Source: Fibrobacterota bacterium (GTDB lineage Bacteria; Fibrobacterota; Fibrobacteria; UBA11236). Taken from it: DNA of 59,422 bases. The stretch lies in contig JAEKLQ010000046.1 in assembly GCA_019509785.1 (NCBI GenBank), positions 975-60,396 on the forward strand, in the 5' to 3' direction. The position numbers and the translations under genes were made by a program. The notes beneath the pieces were generated by a model. The model was not told where the DNA came from and did not search any database. It saw only the letters and a list, made by a program, of their open reading frames with translations. Positions 19,696 through 27,672 of the stretch are shown here, piece by piece (within the stretch, counting starts at the first letter, position 1; each line of letters starts with the position of its first letter).

Positions 19696-21159
19696 ATGGC
19701 CCTTCCTTCGATTTTCCGCGCGGCGCGTTTCGCCGCTGGCATCCTGGCCCTGGCCGGGCTCGTCTCCGCCCAGGAACCTTCCGTGATCCTGAAAAGCCTG
19801 GATCAGCTCGAGAAGCGCGTTTCCCGCGTCGAAGCCGAGCTGGGGCATCTCCGCAAGAGCGGTCCCGCGGCGACCGCATCGGTCCGCCCCGATACCGCCG
19901 TCGCCGCCTTGGCCGCGCGCCTGGATTCCTTAGGCGTCCGCCTCGGGCGTCTGGAAACGGCGCCGGTCGCGAAGACGGCGACTCCCGTTAAGCCTCCGGA
20001 TTCCGCTGCCAAGGCCGTCGCCTCTTCCTTCGCGGCAGCCGCGCCGGAAAAGGACAGCATTGCCGTGCTTATCCGCGAAGTCAGGGCCCTCACCGCGGCC
20101 TTGAAAGCTGGTTCTATGGCTGCGGCCCCCGCCACGGCCGCCATCGCTCAGGCGCCGGCTAAATCCTCCGCTCCCTCATCCCTTTCCCCGGCCGCCGGCA
20201 GCGCCGTCCCCGCTCCGGCGCCGGCCGCAGCCCTTGCGCTCAAGGGCGATATCCAGATCCAGGGTGAACGCAAATTCACCGCCCAAAGCGGGCGCAACAA
20301 CCTGGACGATTTCTGGGGCCGCTTGAACTTCGGCGCCGAATACAACGGCGACGATTTCCAATCCAAGGTCAATATCCGCATCTTCCCCGAGGGATTCGGC
20401 TTCGAGCCCCTGACGGGAGCGAGCTTTGACACCACCGGCCAGGGAAGCCTCAAGGTCCAATCGCAACCCAGCCCCCGCATGGTCATCAACCATGCCTGGG
20501 TCCGGTACACCACGGGGCCCGCCAAGGTGCGCCTGGGCCGCTTCGAGACCGTGGAAACCAAGAGCGACAATTACGGCAACTACGTGGACCTAGGGCCTTC
20601 GGGCGGATTCATGAGCCGCCCGGCGGTCCATAACGCCGTGGAAGCCACCGCCGCCGCGGGCCCCGGGAACGTTTCCGCCTTGCTGGGCGCGTCGGATACG
20701 AAACTCAACCACGGATTCCTCCGCATGTACGGGCGCTATCCGGTGGCGGCGGGCGTGGAGGCCACCTTGGGCTATCGCGCCAACCTTTTCGATCGCTACC
20801 ACTATCCCGACGCGGAAATCCTGCAACGCTTCGATGCGGGCCTCTCGGCCGCTTTGCCCTCGGCCTGGAAGGCCTTCATGGAAGCGGCCGTCCTGCAAGC
20901 CGCCGGCCGCGCCGACGACACGCCCGTGTTACTGGGCATCCAGCACCCCGCCGGCAAGGTCTTCGACGTGGTTTCCCTGGAAGGGGAATGGCTCAACGAC
21001 CGCAAGGCGGCGGGCAAGGATCGCCCCTGGCTATTGAACCTGCACGTCCGCAAATCCGCGGGCCGCCTGAAAGTGGACGCCGGAGCCTACTCCGACCCCG
21101 CCGATCCGGATTGGAACGCATTCAAGCTCGGGCTCCGCCTCACCTCCACCCTCCGCTGA
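19696..21159 (+). CDS. Outer-membrane porin-like protein with N-terminal coiled coil
   Basis: 487 aa: a signal peptide (cleavage near VSAQE), a heptad-like coiled coil (LKSLDQLEKRVSRVEAEL), an Ala/Pro/Lys-rich stretch to about 175, then alternating aromatic-rich strands (LDDFWGRLNFGAEY, AWVRYTTGPAKVRLGRFET) to a terminal strand LGLRLTSTLR, as in trimeric substrate porins. ATG 19696 is 2 nt after the MCP stop, so it is firmly in the chemosensory operon. Likely role: bringing the sensed solute into the periplasm. The specificity is unknown, and the family is assigned from architecture only. Confidence 0.65.
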   Translation: MALPSIFRAARFAAGILALAGLVSAQEPSVILKSLDQLEKRVSRVEAELGHLRKSGPAATASVRPDTAVAALAARLDSLGVRLGRLETAPVAKTATPVKPPDSAAKAVASSFAAAAPEKDSIAVLIREVRALTAALKAGSMAAAPATAAIAQAPAKSSAPSSLSPAAGSAVPAPAPAAALALKGDIQIQGERKFTAQSGRNNLDDFWGRLNFGAEYNGDDFQSKVNIRIFPEGFGFEPLTGASFDTTGQGSLKVQSQPSPRMVINHAWVRYTTGPAKVRLGRFETVETKSDNYGNYVDLGPSGGFMSRPAVHNAVEATAAAGPGNVSALLGASDTKLNHGFLRMYGRYPVAAGVEATLGYRANLFDRYHYPDAEILQRFDAGLSAALPSAWKAFMEAAVLQAAGRADDTPVLLGIQHPAGKVFDVVSLEGEWLNDRKAAGKDRPWLLNLHVRKSAGRLKVDAGAYSDPADPDWNAFKLGLRLTSTLR

Positions 21160-21183
21160 CGGGAATCCGTCGAAAGGAACATT

Positions 21184-22920
21184 ATGGCAACGCATTCCAT
21201 GAGCATCAAAAGCAAACTCCTGATCGGTTTCGCCACCCTTTCCGCCCTCATCGCCGTGATGGGATGGGGCGGCATCGCCGCGGCGCGGAACCTGAACGGG
21301 CGCATCGATACGCTCGGCTCCCGCAATCTCGTCGATCTCCGCGCGGTGATGGAAATCAAGGAATTCGAAGACGGCTGGCATCGCGCCTTGCTGAACAACG
21401 TGCTTTTCCAGGATCCCAAGCAGATGCAAGAGCAGGCCGACAAGATGAAGATCCGGGACGACTCCCTGAAGATCGTCCTGGGAATCATCCGGCAGCGATC
21501 AACGGGGGCGCAAGCCGAAGCGTTGGACGTGGCCGCCGCCACCTGGAAGTCCATCGAATCCGAGAAGGATGCCACTTTGTTCCTGTCCACGAGCGGAAAG
21601 AAAGCGGAGGCACGCGACTATTGGATCGAGAAAGGCCGGCCGCTGATCAAGAAGTTCGACAAGGCCCTCGCCGACGTTAAGACCGGCCAAGAGGCGGAAA
21701 TCGCGGACTCGATGCTGAACTCGGCGTTGTTATATGCCCGCACCCGCTGGATGCTGATCGCGGCCGCCCTCGGTTCCGCCCTGGCCGGAATGGGATTCGG
21801 CCTTTGGTTGGCCTCTTCCATCAGCCGCGCCTTGAGCGCCGTCATCGCCACCTTGTCCGCCGGCAGCGAGCAGATTTCCTCGGCCTCGGGCCAAGTGAGC
21901 GATTCCAGCCAGAGCCTGGCCGAAGGCGCCAGCGTGCAGGCCTCTTCCCTGGAAGAGACCTCGGCCTCGTTGGAAGAACTGTCCTCCATGACCAAGCAAA
22001 ATAGCGACAACGCTCGCCAGGCCAACGCCATGGCCGGCGAAGCCAGCGCCTCGGCGCAGGAAAGCCGCGCCGCCATGGAACGCATGGGACAAGCCATCGG
22101 CAAGATCAAGGCCTCCGCCGACGAGACCGCCAAGATCATCAAGACCATCGACGAGATCGCTTTCCAGACCAACCTCCTCGCATTGAACGCCGCGGTGGAA
22201 GCGGCCCGCGCCGGCGACGCCGGCAAGGGTTTCGCGGTCGTGGCCGAAGAGGTGCGCAACTTGGCCCAACGTAGCGCCGAGGCCGCCAAATCGACCGCCG
22301 CTTTGATCGAGGGCGCCCAGAAGAACGCCGACAATGGCGTGGCCGTATCCGGCGAGGTGGGACGCTTCTTGGGTCAGATCGCCGAAAAGGTCCAGAAGCT
22401 GTCCGGGCTGGTGGGCGAAGTCTCGGCGGCGAGCGAAGAGCAGACCAAGGGCATTACCCAGATCAGCACCGCCGTGACGGAGATGGACAAGGTGACCCAA
22501 GGCAATGCCGCCAGCGCCGAAGAATCGGCCTCGGCCAGCGAAGAGATGTTCGCCCAGGCCAAGGAGCTGGGGGACATGGTCTCCACCTTGGTCGGCATCG
22601 TCCACGGCTCCGGCGCCCAGCAGTCGGCCGAATGGCGCCGGCCCGACTCCCGTTCGCTACCGAGCGCCGGATCGAAGCCCCGCTCCGCATCCCCGCGTCC
22701 CACCGCCGTTAAAGCTCCTTTCTCAGGGAAGGCCGCTTCCGCCGGGAACGCGGTACGCTCCCAGGTCCCGCGCACCGCGGGACCCGCGGTAGCCAATGCA
22801 ACGGGCCGCGATTGGGAACCCGCGAATGGCAACGAAAAAGGCACGGGGAAAAGCAATGGGAAAGGCCGCCGTCCCGAATCCGTACTGCCTTTGACCGATG
22901 AGGAATTGCGGGATTTCTGA
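21184..22920 (+). CDS. Methyl-accepting chemotaxis protein B
   Basis: 578 aa with the same plan as the MCP encoded upstream: TM1 about 11-33, a different helical periplasmic domain, TM2 about 185-207, no clear HAMP, then a signalling domain with [16 protein letters not shown] at the tip. The Pro/Ser/Gly-rich C-terminal linker (about 85 aa) is longer and ends [11 protein letters not shown], echoing the LTAEEF end of its paralogue. AAAGGAAC precedes ATG 21184. The sensor halves differ while the signalling halves are almost identical, so the two probably sense different ligands through one array. Confidence 0.92.
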   Translation: MATHSMSIKSKLLIGFATLSALIAVMGWGGIAAARNLNGRIDTLGSRNLVDLRAVMEIKEFEDGWHRALLNNVLFQDPKQMQEQADKMKIRDDSLKIVLGIIRQRSTGAQAEALDVAAATWKSIESEKDATLFLSTSGKKAEARDYWIEKGRPLIKKFDKALADVKTGQEAEIADSMLNSALLYARTRWMLIAAALGSALAGMGFGLWLASSISRALSAVIATLSAGSEQISSASGQVSDSSQSLAEGASVQASSLEETSASLEELSSMTKQNSDNARQANAMAGEASASAQESRAAMERMGQAIGKIKASADETAKIIKTIDEIAFQTNLLALNAAVEAARAGDAGKGFAVVAEEVRNLAQRSAEAAKSTAALIEGAQKNADNGVAVSGEVGRFLGQIAEKVQKLSGLVGEVSAASEEQTKGITQISTAVTEMDKVTQGNAASAEESASASEEMFAQAKELGDMVSTLVGIVHGSGAQQSAEWRRPDSRSLPSAGSKPRSASPRPTAVKAPFSGKAASAGNAVRSQVPRTAGPAVANATGRDWEPANGNEKGTGKSNGKGRRPESVLPLTDEELRDF

Positions 22921-22921
22921 C

Positions 22922-23308
22922 CTAGTCGGCCATCAGCCAAGCGAGGAGGGCGTCCGGTTGATCACCGACCCGCACCTGGGCGGAACGATTGACCGCGACG
23001 TTTTCGAACAGCTTGTTTATCCGCTGCCGCGCCGTGTCCACCTGGATCGCGGCGCGTCGTTTCGCCCCCCAGTGCCGGGCGAACGATTCCGCCAAGGTGA
23101 ATCGATCGAAATCCGGTAATTCGCCCGTTACCTGAGTGATGTCGATATAAGCCCGCATGAATCCCTGCCGCACCACTTCTTCGAGCATGGGAAGGATCAT
23201 TCCCTCCAGGTCTTTGGCATCGTATTCGCCTTGGATACGGAAACGCACGTAGCCTTCCGCGGTTTCCGCGTCCAGAATCAGCGACCGGGTATGCAAAGGC
23301 ACGCGCAT
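22922..23308 (-). CDS. SpoIIAA/STAS-like small protein
   Basis: 128 aa with alternating strands and helices like the SpoIIAA-like (STAS-related) family: YVRFRIQGEYDAKDLEGMI, RAYIDITQVTGELPDFD, FENVAVNRSAQVRVGD. No membrane segment. The start at 23308 follows AGGAG with 5-nt spacing; 22 further upstream codons in frame lack support. STAS domains often act as phospho-switched partners of kinases or PP2C phosphatases, and a PP2C-like gene lies divergently nearby. It ends 1 nt from the convergent MCP stop. Confidence 0.6.
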   Translation of the reverse strand: MRVPLHTRSLILDAETAEGYVRFRIQGEYDAKDLEGMILPMLEEVVRQGFMRAYIDITQVTGELPDFDRFTLAESFARHWGAKRRAAIQVDTARQRINKLFENVAVNRSAQVRVGDQPDALLAWLMAD

Positions 23309-23370
23309 GAAGGCTCCTTGGATTGGCCCGCCCCAAGTTCCTTGGTCGGGCCGGGAACCTTGGGCAAAAC

Positions 23371-23385
23371 GCAAATATAGTTCCC
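23371..23385 (-). promoter_or_regulatory. Weak sigma-54-like promoter of the STAS-like gene
   Basis: Minus strand CGGGAACTATATTTGC keeps the invariant GG (10 nt) GC and TTTGC, but has AAC in place of CAC after GG. The -12 C lies 63 nt before the start codon, matching the 65 and 62 nt of the cheR and cheA operon promoters. The spacing agreement is what raises it above noise. Confidence 0.4.
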
Positions 23386-23662
23386 GGGAATTCCATCTTG
23401 TTCCAACCGTCGCGATTGCCGGGATATGCTTTATTTCCGCCCTAAATCATCCTTAATTCCGCCGGAACCCCGTGGCGGAAACCCCCGGCCAATTTCGGAC
23501 CGGAACCAATCCGGTCATCTTCCGCAAACGCTTTTCCGCCAAGAGGTTATGCGAAAACCGCATCCCCGCCGCCCGGAATCGACCGCCTTTTCCGTCGGGA
23601 GAAAACCCCACGCCCGGCCCTGGATCGGCCCATCCGGAGCGGAAGCGGCATCGCAACGGGCC
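23386..23662. promoter_or_regulatory. Divergent control region, no gene
   Basis: No supported gene. It contains the inverted repeat GACCGG (23498-23503) / CCGGTC (23511-23516), with a 7-nt spacer, centred about 157 bp upstream of the -24 element at 23664. That is a usual distance for an NtrC-type activator site. TTCCGCC occurs three times (near 23437, 23457 and 23535). No other structure was seen. Confidence 0.35.
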
Positions 23663-23678
23663 TGGCACGTCCCTTGCC
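23663..23678 (+). promoter_or_regulatory. Sigma-54 promoter of the receiver/PP2C and kinase genes
   Basis: TGGCACG (23663-23669), 4 nt, TTGCC (23674-23678), with GG and GC 10 nt apart: the same core as the other two che promoters. The predicted start is near 23689, about 94 nt before the receiver gene and 2 nt before a possible 31-codon open frame. Confidence 0.85.
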
Positions 23679-23690
23679 ATATACAGGGTC

Positions 23691-23786
23691 ATGCTCACGA
23701 CCTTGGCCGCCATCATTCTCTTCCGTCTCGGGCGCCGGTTCTTCTCCCGCCGGGATCCGAAATCCGCTAACCGGACGTCGCCATGA
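23691..23786 (+). CDS. Possible 31-aa leaderless micro-ORF
   Basis: ATG 23691 opens 31 codons (MLTTLAAIILFRLGRRFF, then a basic tail) and ends in a TGA overlapping the next ATG in ATGA. The product would be a short hydrophobic helix followed by a basic segment, as in tiny membrane proteins. It would start only 2-3 nt from the predicted sigma-54 transcription start, so it would have to be translated without a leader. Equally, it may simply be untranslated leader. Confidence 0.25.
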   Translation: MLTTLAAIILFRLGRRFFSRRDPKSANRTSP

Positions 23787-24910
23787 GCGGCCTGCATGCC
23801 CTGGTCGTCGATGACGATACCCAGGCCCTGGAGACCATGGGCCTTATCCTGGAGATGGATAATTACCGAGTTTCCACCGCCGCGGACGGGCTGCAAGCCC
23901 TACGGTGCATGGAGAAGGGCGAAGAGAGCCTGGCGGACGTGGACTTCGCCGTCATCGACCTCGATATGCGCAACCTTTCCGGCATCGAGCTCTTGGCAGA
24001 GCTTCGCAAGCGGGGGTACGAATTGCCGGTGATGGTGGTAACGGGTTACGCCTCGAAGGGCACGGTGGTGGAATTGCTCCGCAAGGGAGTCATCGATTTC
24101 CTGGACAAACCCATCCACGTCGACGAGTTCCGCATGCGCGTGAATCGTCTGGCCGACGAGGCCTTGCGGCGCCGCACTTCGCGCGCGGGAACCCGCGAAC
24201 ACGTCCGCTCGGCCCCGTCTTTCCGGGCCTCGGCGGTCGTGGACCTGGCCCGCATCGGCCTTCCGTACACCGTGCGCCGGCGCATCGGGTCCGCGGGGGA
24301 AAGCAGCCTCATACTCGCCGCGCGCAAGCCGCATGGCCTGGATATCCTCATCGCGGACGTGGAAGGCAACGACTCGGAAAGCTTCTACGTCAGCGTGCTC
24401 GTGAAATCGTTCTTCGATCGCTGGCGCAAGGACGACATCGACGGACGCGAATTCATGGCCTCCCTCAACGGCGTGGTGCTGGGGGGAAGCCTGGAACGCA
24501 AAGAAGTCCGCGCCCTATTCCTGCGGATCCATACTTCCGAAAGGCGCGCGGAGGCGTACCTCGCAGGTTACCCCTGCTGGGCCTTCGCCGGCCTCGGCGG
24601 AAGTTCCCCGAAATCCGCCTGCCTGCGCGGGGAACCGCTCGGGATCGGGGATAAGCCCGGGCAATCCCTGGTGGAGATCCCGTACGCTGCCGGGGATCGC
24701 CTGTTCATCGTACCGGGACGGGGATGCGATGATTCGCCCGAAACCGGCTGGGTATGGTCGCGGACCCGGGAAAACATCCTGTGCCTGCGGGGCGGGGACT
24801 TGGGCGGCCTCGCGGATGACGTCTGGACGGAACTGGGCGAGCCCGATCATGATGGCTTGCCCGTCGCGCCCCCGGGAGGGGATTTCCTGCTCGGATTGGA
24901 GTTGCCATGA
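23783..24910 (+). CDS. Response regulator with degenerate PP2C/SpoIIE-like output domain
   Basis: 375 aa. Receiver (1-125) with DDD at 9-11, phospho-acceptor Asp in VIDLDMRNLSG, VVTGYAS and the lysine in LDKPIHV. The C-terminal 220 residues follow the fold order of SpoIIE/RsbU PP2C phosphatases (ILIADVEGNDSESFYVSVLV, AYLAGYPCWAFAG, IPYAAGDRLFIVPGRG). However, the usual metal ligands look altered: the first GGD-like site reads AGES, and the final TDG reads PGR. It may be a phosphorylation-controlled pseudophosphatase that binds a STAS partner. Start ATG 23783; 4-nt overlap with the kinase gene downstream. Confidence 0.7.
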   Translation: MSGLHALVVDDDTQALETMGLILEMDNYRVSTAADGLQALRCMEKGEESLADVDFAVIDLDMRNLSGIELLAELRKRGYELPVMVVTGYASKGTVVELLRKGVIDFLDKPIHVDEFRMRVNRLADEALRRRTSRAGTREHVRSAPSFRASAVVDLARIGLPYTVRRRIGSAGESSLILAARKPHGLDILIADVEGNDSESFYVSVLVKSFFDRWRKDDIDGREFMASLNGVVLGGSLERKEVRALFLRIHTSERRAEAYLAGYPCWAFAGLGGSSPKSACLRGEPLGIGDKPGQSLVEIPYAAGDRLFIVPGRGCDDSPETGWVWSRTRENILCLRGGDLGGLADDVWTELGEPDHDGLPVAPPGGDFLLGLELP

Positions 24911-25680
24911 ATAACCGATCCTTCACGGCCGATTGCCGCGCCCCCGGACGCGATCCGGATTGCGAGTGGCGCCTGGAAACCCTCGGCATGGTGGCCGAGG
25001 GAGTGGCCCATGATTTCAACAACATCCTGGCCGCCATCTCCGGTTTCGCCGAGTTGATCCTGGCGGGAGAGACCGATAAGCGCCCGGAAAGCCCGGATAG
25101 GCCGGCCTTGGACGCGATCGAGTTCGCCCGCCATATCCTGGATGCCGCCATGGCGGGAAAGACCAGCGTGCAGGAATTGCGCGCTTTCTCCCGTCCCGAT
25201 AGGAACGCGACGGAATCGCTGGACCTGAACGAAGTATTGAAGCAGTCCATCGCCTTGTGCCGGGGCGCCTTGGGCGGGATCGTACGCGTCCGGACCGATC
25301 TCGCTTCCGTTCCGGCGCGCCTGCAAGGCTGCCGGGGCCTGCTCCAGAACGCCTTCTTGAACCTCTTCATCAATGCGCGGGACGCCATGCCCCAGGGGGG
25401 CACGCTTACCGTGCGCAGTCGGCTCCGCGAACCCTCCGATGCCTACGGGCATCCCGAATGGGTGGTCTCCATCCGGGACACGGGAATCGGCATGGAACCC
25501 GAAGCGCGGTCCCGCCTCTTCGAACGGTATTTCACGACCAAGGGCGAAAAGGGCTCCGGACTGGGCTTGGCCCAGGTGCGGGACACCGTGGCCAGGTATA
25601 GCGGAAGGATCACGGTGGAGTCGGAGCCGGGGGCCGGCAGCGAATTCCATCTTTACTTCCCGGTCGATCGCGAGGATTAG
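24907..25680 (+). CDS. Soluble histidine kinase without a sensor domain
   Basis: 257 aa and no membrane segment. After 15 variable residues comes the H box (LGMVAEGVAHDFNNILAAISGF; His about 34), then the ATPase with FLNLFINARDAMP, IRDTGIGMEP, FTTKGEKGSGLGL. The HDFNN form is typical of kinases related to NtrB. Its ATGA overlap with the receiver/PP2C gene makes that protein the likely partner. With no input domain, its activity must be set by a partner protein, perhaps the chemosensory array; that is inference. Confidence 0.85.
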   Translation: MNNRSFTADCRAPGRDPDCEWRLETLGMVAEGVAHDFNNILAAISGFAELILAGETDKRPESPDRPALDAIEFARHILDAAMAGKTSVQELRAFSRPDRNATESLDLNEVLKQSIALCRGALGGIVRVRTDLASVPARLQGCRGLLQNAFLNLFINARDAMPQGGTLTVRSRLREPSDAYGHPEWVVSIRDTGIGMEPEARSRLFERYFTTKGEKGSGLGLAQVRDTVARYSGRITVESEPGAGSEFHLYFPVDRED

Positions 25681-25706
25681 GGCGGGCTCAGGGGGGCCCC
25701 TAATCC
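25674..25706. terminator. Bidirectional hairpin between convergent genes
   Basis: GGATTAGGG (25674-25682, including the kinase stop) pairs with CCCTAATCC (25698-25706), a perfect 9-bp stem with a 15-nt loop, between two converging genes. There is no T run on either strand. Confidence 0.5.
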
Positions 25707-25730
25707 ATCGCGTTCATTCGGTCTTCGCGT

Positions 25731-27626
25731 TCACTCGGCCGGGCCGGCCAATTCCCGCGCCCGATCCAGCAAGGCCGCCGCCGCCTTCGCATACGCCTCC
25801 GACAGGGCTTGGGCATCGGCGAGTTCGCCTTCCCCCACCGCTTCGAAGTAATAACGGAATTTGGGCTCGGTGCCCGAGGGGCGCAATAGCATCCAACTGC
25901 GATCGGTGAAGACGATCTTGAGGCCGTCGGCGGTATTCAAGCGCGCCACTTCCTTGCGGGCCGCGCCCACTTCCATCTTGTCGCCGATCTTCACCATCCC
26001 GCCCTCCAAGGCGCGCATCACCGCATCCTTATAGCGCTGCCAGGCCTCGACGGAAACGCCTTTGACGTCGGCGCCGCCTTTGCCGGGATAGAACCATCCG
26101 TACTCGCGGCGCAATTCCCGATACTGCTCCGAGAGGCTTCCGCCGGCGGCCAGGCAGGAAAGGGCCGAGAGGAAACCCGCCAAGGCGCATTTCTCCAGGG
26201 TATGGCCCGTGAAGGAAATGCCGTCGCTTTCTTCGAAGGCCATTACGGCTTCGCCCGAAGAGAGCGGTCCGCGGAAATTCTTGAAGCCGACCTCGGTCTC
26301 GAACACCTTCATGCCCTGCTTCTTGGCGATCTCGGAAGCGAACCCCGACGAGGGAACGGTGGTCGCGAGGCCGCCCTTGATGCCGCGCTTCAGCAGGTTG
26401 GCGTAGCCGATGGCGCCGAAGCGATTCATGTCGATGTCCAGATCCTTGTCCGCGAAGCGGATGCGATCGGCGTCCGGATCCAGGGCCACCGCCAGGGTGC
26501 GCGGCCGACCTGACTTGGCCAGTTCGATGATGAGGATGGCCTGGTTCTTGGCGTTCGGTTCGGGTTTCACCCCGTGGAAGGAGTAATCATCCTCGGTGTT
26601 GTAAAAGCGGATGGCTTGGGCGGCTTCCAAGGCCCCCAGGGTATCGGGACCGAGCAGATGCTGGATGTATCCGCGCGACGACCCGTGCATATTGTCTATG
26701 GCGATGAAGAGTTCGGGGGCATGCCCGCGCAGCCAGGCGCGCAGGGCCTTGAGATCGAAGACCTTGCTCTTGTTCTCGACGAAAGCGGTGAAGATGGCGG
26801 CGGCGTCCACGCGCGTGCGCAGGGATCGGAAATCGGCATCGGCGCGGCGGAATTGGACGCCGGGGCGCATCAGGGCGTTGGCATGTTTCTCGATCAGGGA
26901 GGTCAGGTTCACGTCCGCGGGGCCGCCATCGGCGGGATTGAACTTGATGCCCGCGTATTCCATGGGATTGTGGGAAGGGGTGAAGTTGATCGACCCCGCC
27001 GCCTTGAGTTCGGTCAGGACCGCCGAGCCCACGCCCGTGGGGCATTCGCCCGCGTCGTGGATGCGGATGCCTTCCGCCGCCAGCTCGCGCATGGCGCAGG
27101 CCATGAACTCGTCGCCCATGAAGCGATTGTCCCGCAGCACCAGGATGCCCGCGCCCTTGACCTTTTCGAAGGAATCGTAACCGTTCGCGTTCAAGAAGGC
27201 GGGATCCTTCATCATGGCGATGATGCCGCGCACGACCTTATGGACGTTCTCGACGGTGAAGCCCTCGCCGATGGCTTCGCGCCAACCGGACGTGCCGAAG
27301 ACGACGGTCGTGGCCGCGCCCGACTCGCGCGCCAGGCGGCCCATGAAATCGCGGATGCGGGCGATGAAGCCGAAGCAGGCCTCGCGCAAGGCAGCGGGCA
27401 GGGGCTTGTCATTGCAGGCCGCGCCCAAGGTGTTGGCGGCATCCCATAGGGCCGGGCCGCGCTCCCCGCGGGGCTCGAGGCAGGCCTTGACCTTGGCGCC
27501 CCATTCGCCCGGCAGCGCCGCCAGCGTGCTGACGGCGTCCTCGGACCAGGCGCGCGCGAAATCCCGCCTCGCCTTCACGATGGCCTCCCGGGCCTTGTTT
27601 GCGGTTCCCGCGCCGTCCGTAGCCAT
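25731..27626 (-). CDS. Phosphohexomutase (phosphoglucomutase/phosphomannomutase family)
   Basis: 631 aa with the four family landmarks: FGTSGWRE (110-117), the phosphoserine loop FTPSHNP with S218, the magnesium loop DPDADRIRFAD, and the sugar loop FEESDGIS, plus the phosphate-binding tail RPSGTEPKFRYYFE. It interconverts hexose 1- and 6-phosphates. At 631 aa it is longer than the usual 450-570, with an N-terminal helical extension of about 105 residues. AAAGGA precedes ATG 27626, so the 54 further upstream codons are not used. Exact sugar specificity cannot be read. Confidence 0.88.
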   Translation of the reverse strand: MATDGAGTANKAREAIVKARRDFARAWSEDAVSTLAALPGEWGAKVKACLEPRGERGPALWDAANTLGAACNDKPLPAALREACFGFIARIRDFMGRLARESGAATTVVFGTSGWREAIGEGFTVENVHKVVRGIIAMMKDPAFLNANGYDSFEKVKGAGILVLRDNRFMGDEFMACAMRELAAEGIRIHDAGECPTGVGSAVLTELKAAGSINFTPSHNPMEYAGIKFNPADGGPADVNLTSLIEKHANALMRPGVQFRRADADFRSLRTRVDAAAIFTAFVENKSKVFDLKALRAWLRGHAPELFIAIDNMHGSSRGYIQHLLGPDTLGALEAAQAIRFYNTEDDYSFHGVKPEPNAKNQAILIIELAKSGRPRTLAVALDPDADRIRFADKDLDIDMNRFGAIGYANLLKRGIKGGLATTVPSSGFASEIAKKQGMKVFETEVGFKNFRGPLSSGEAVMAFEESDGISFTGHTLEKCALAGFLSALSCLAAGGSLSEQYRELRREYGWFYPGKGGADVKGVSVEAWQRYKDAVMRALEGGMVKIGDKMEVGAARKEVARLNTADGLKIVFTDRSWMLLRPSGTEPKFRYYFEAVGEGELADAQALSEAYAKAAAALLDRARELAGPAE

Positions 27627-27672
27627 AGCGAATCCTTTCCCCGAGTGCGGATCAAAAATTAACTTATCGGCC

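Noticed and set aside
18800-22600. Assembly duplication of one MCP
   Set aside because: The sensor domains, linkers and scattered silent differences are distinct, so these are two real genes.
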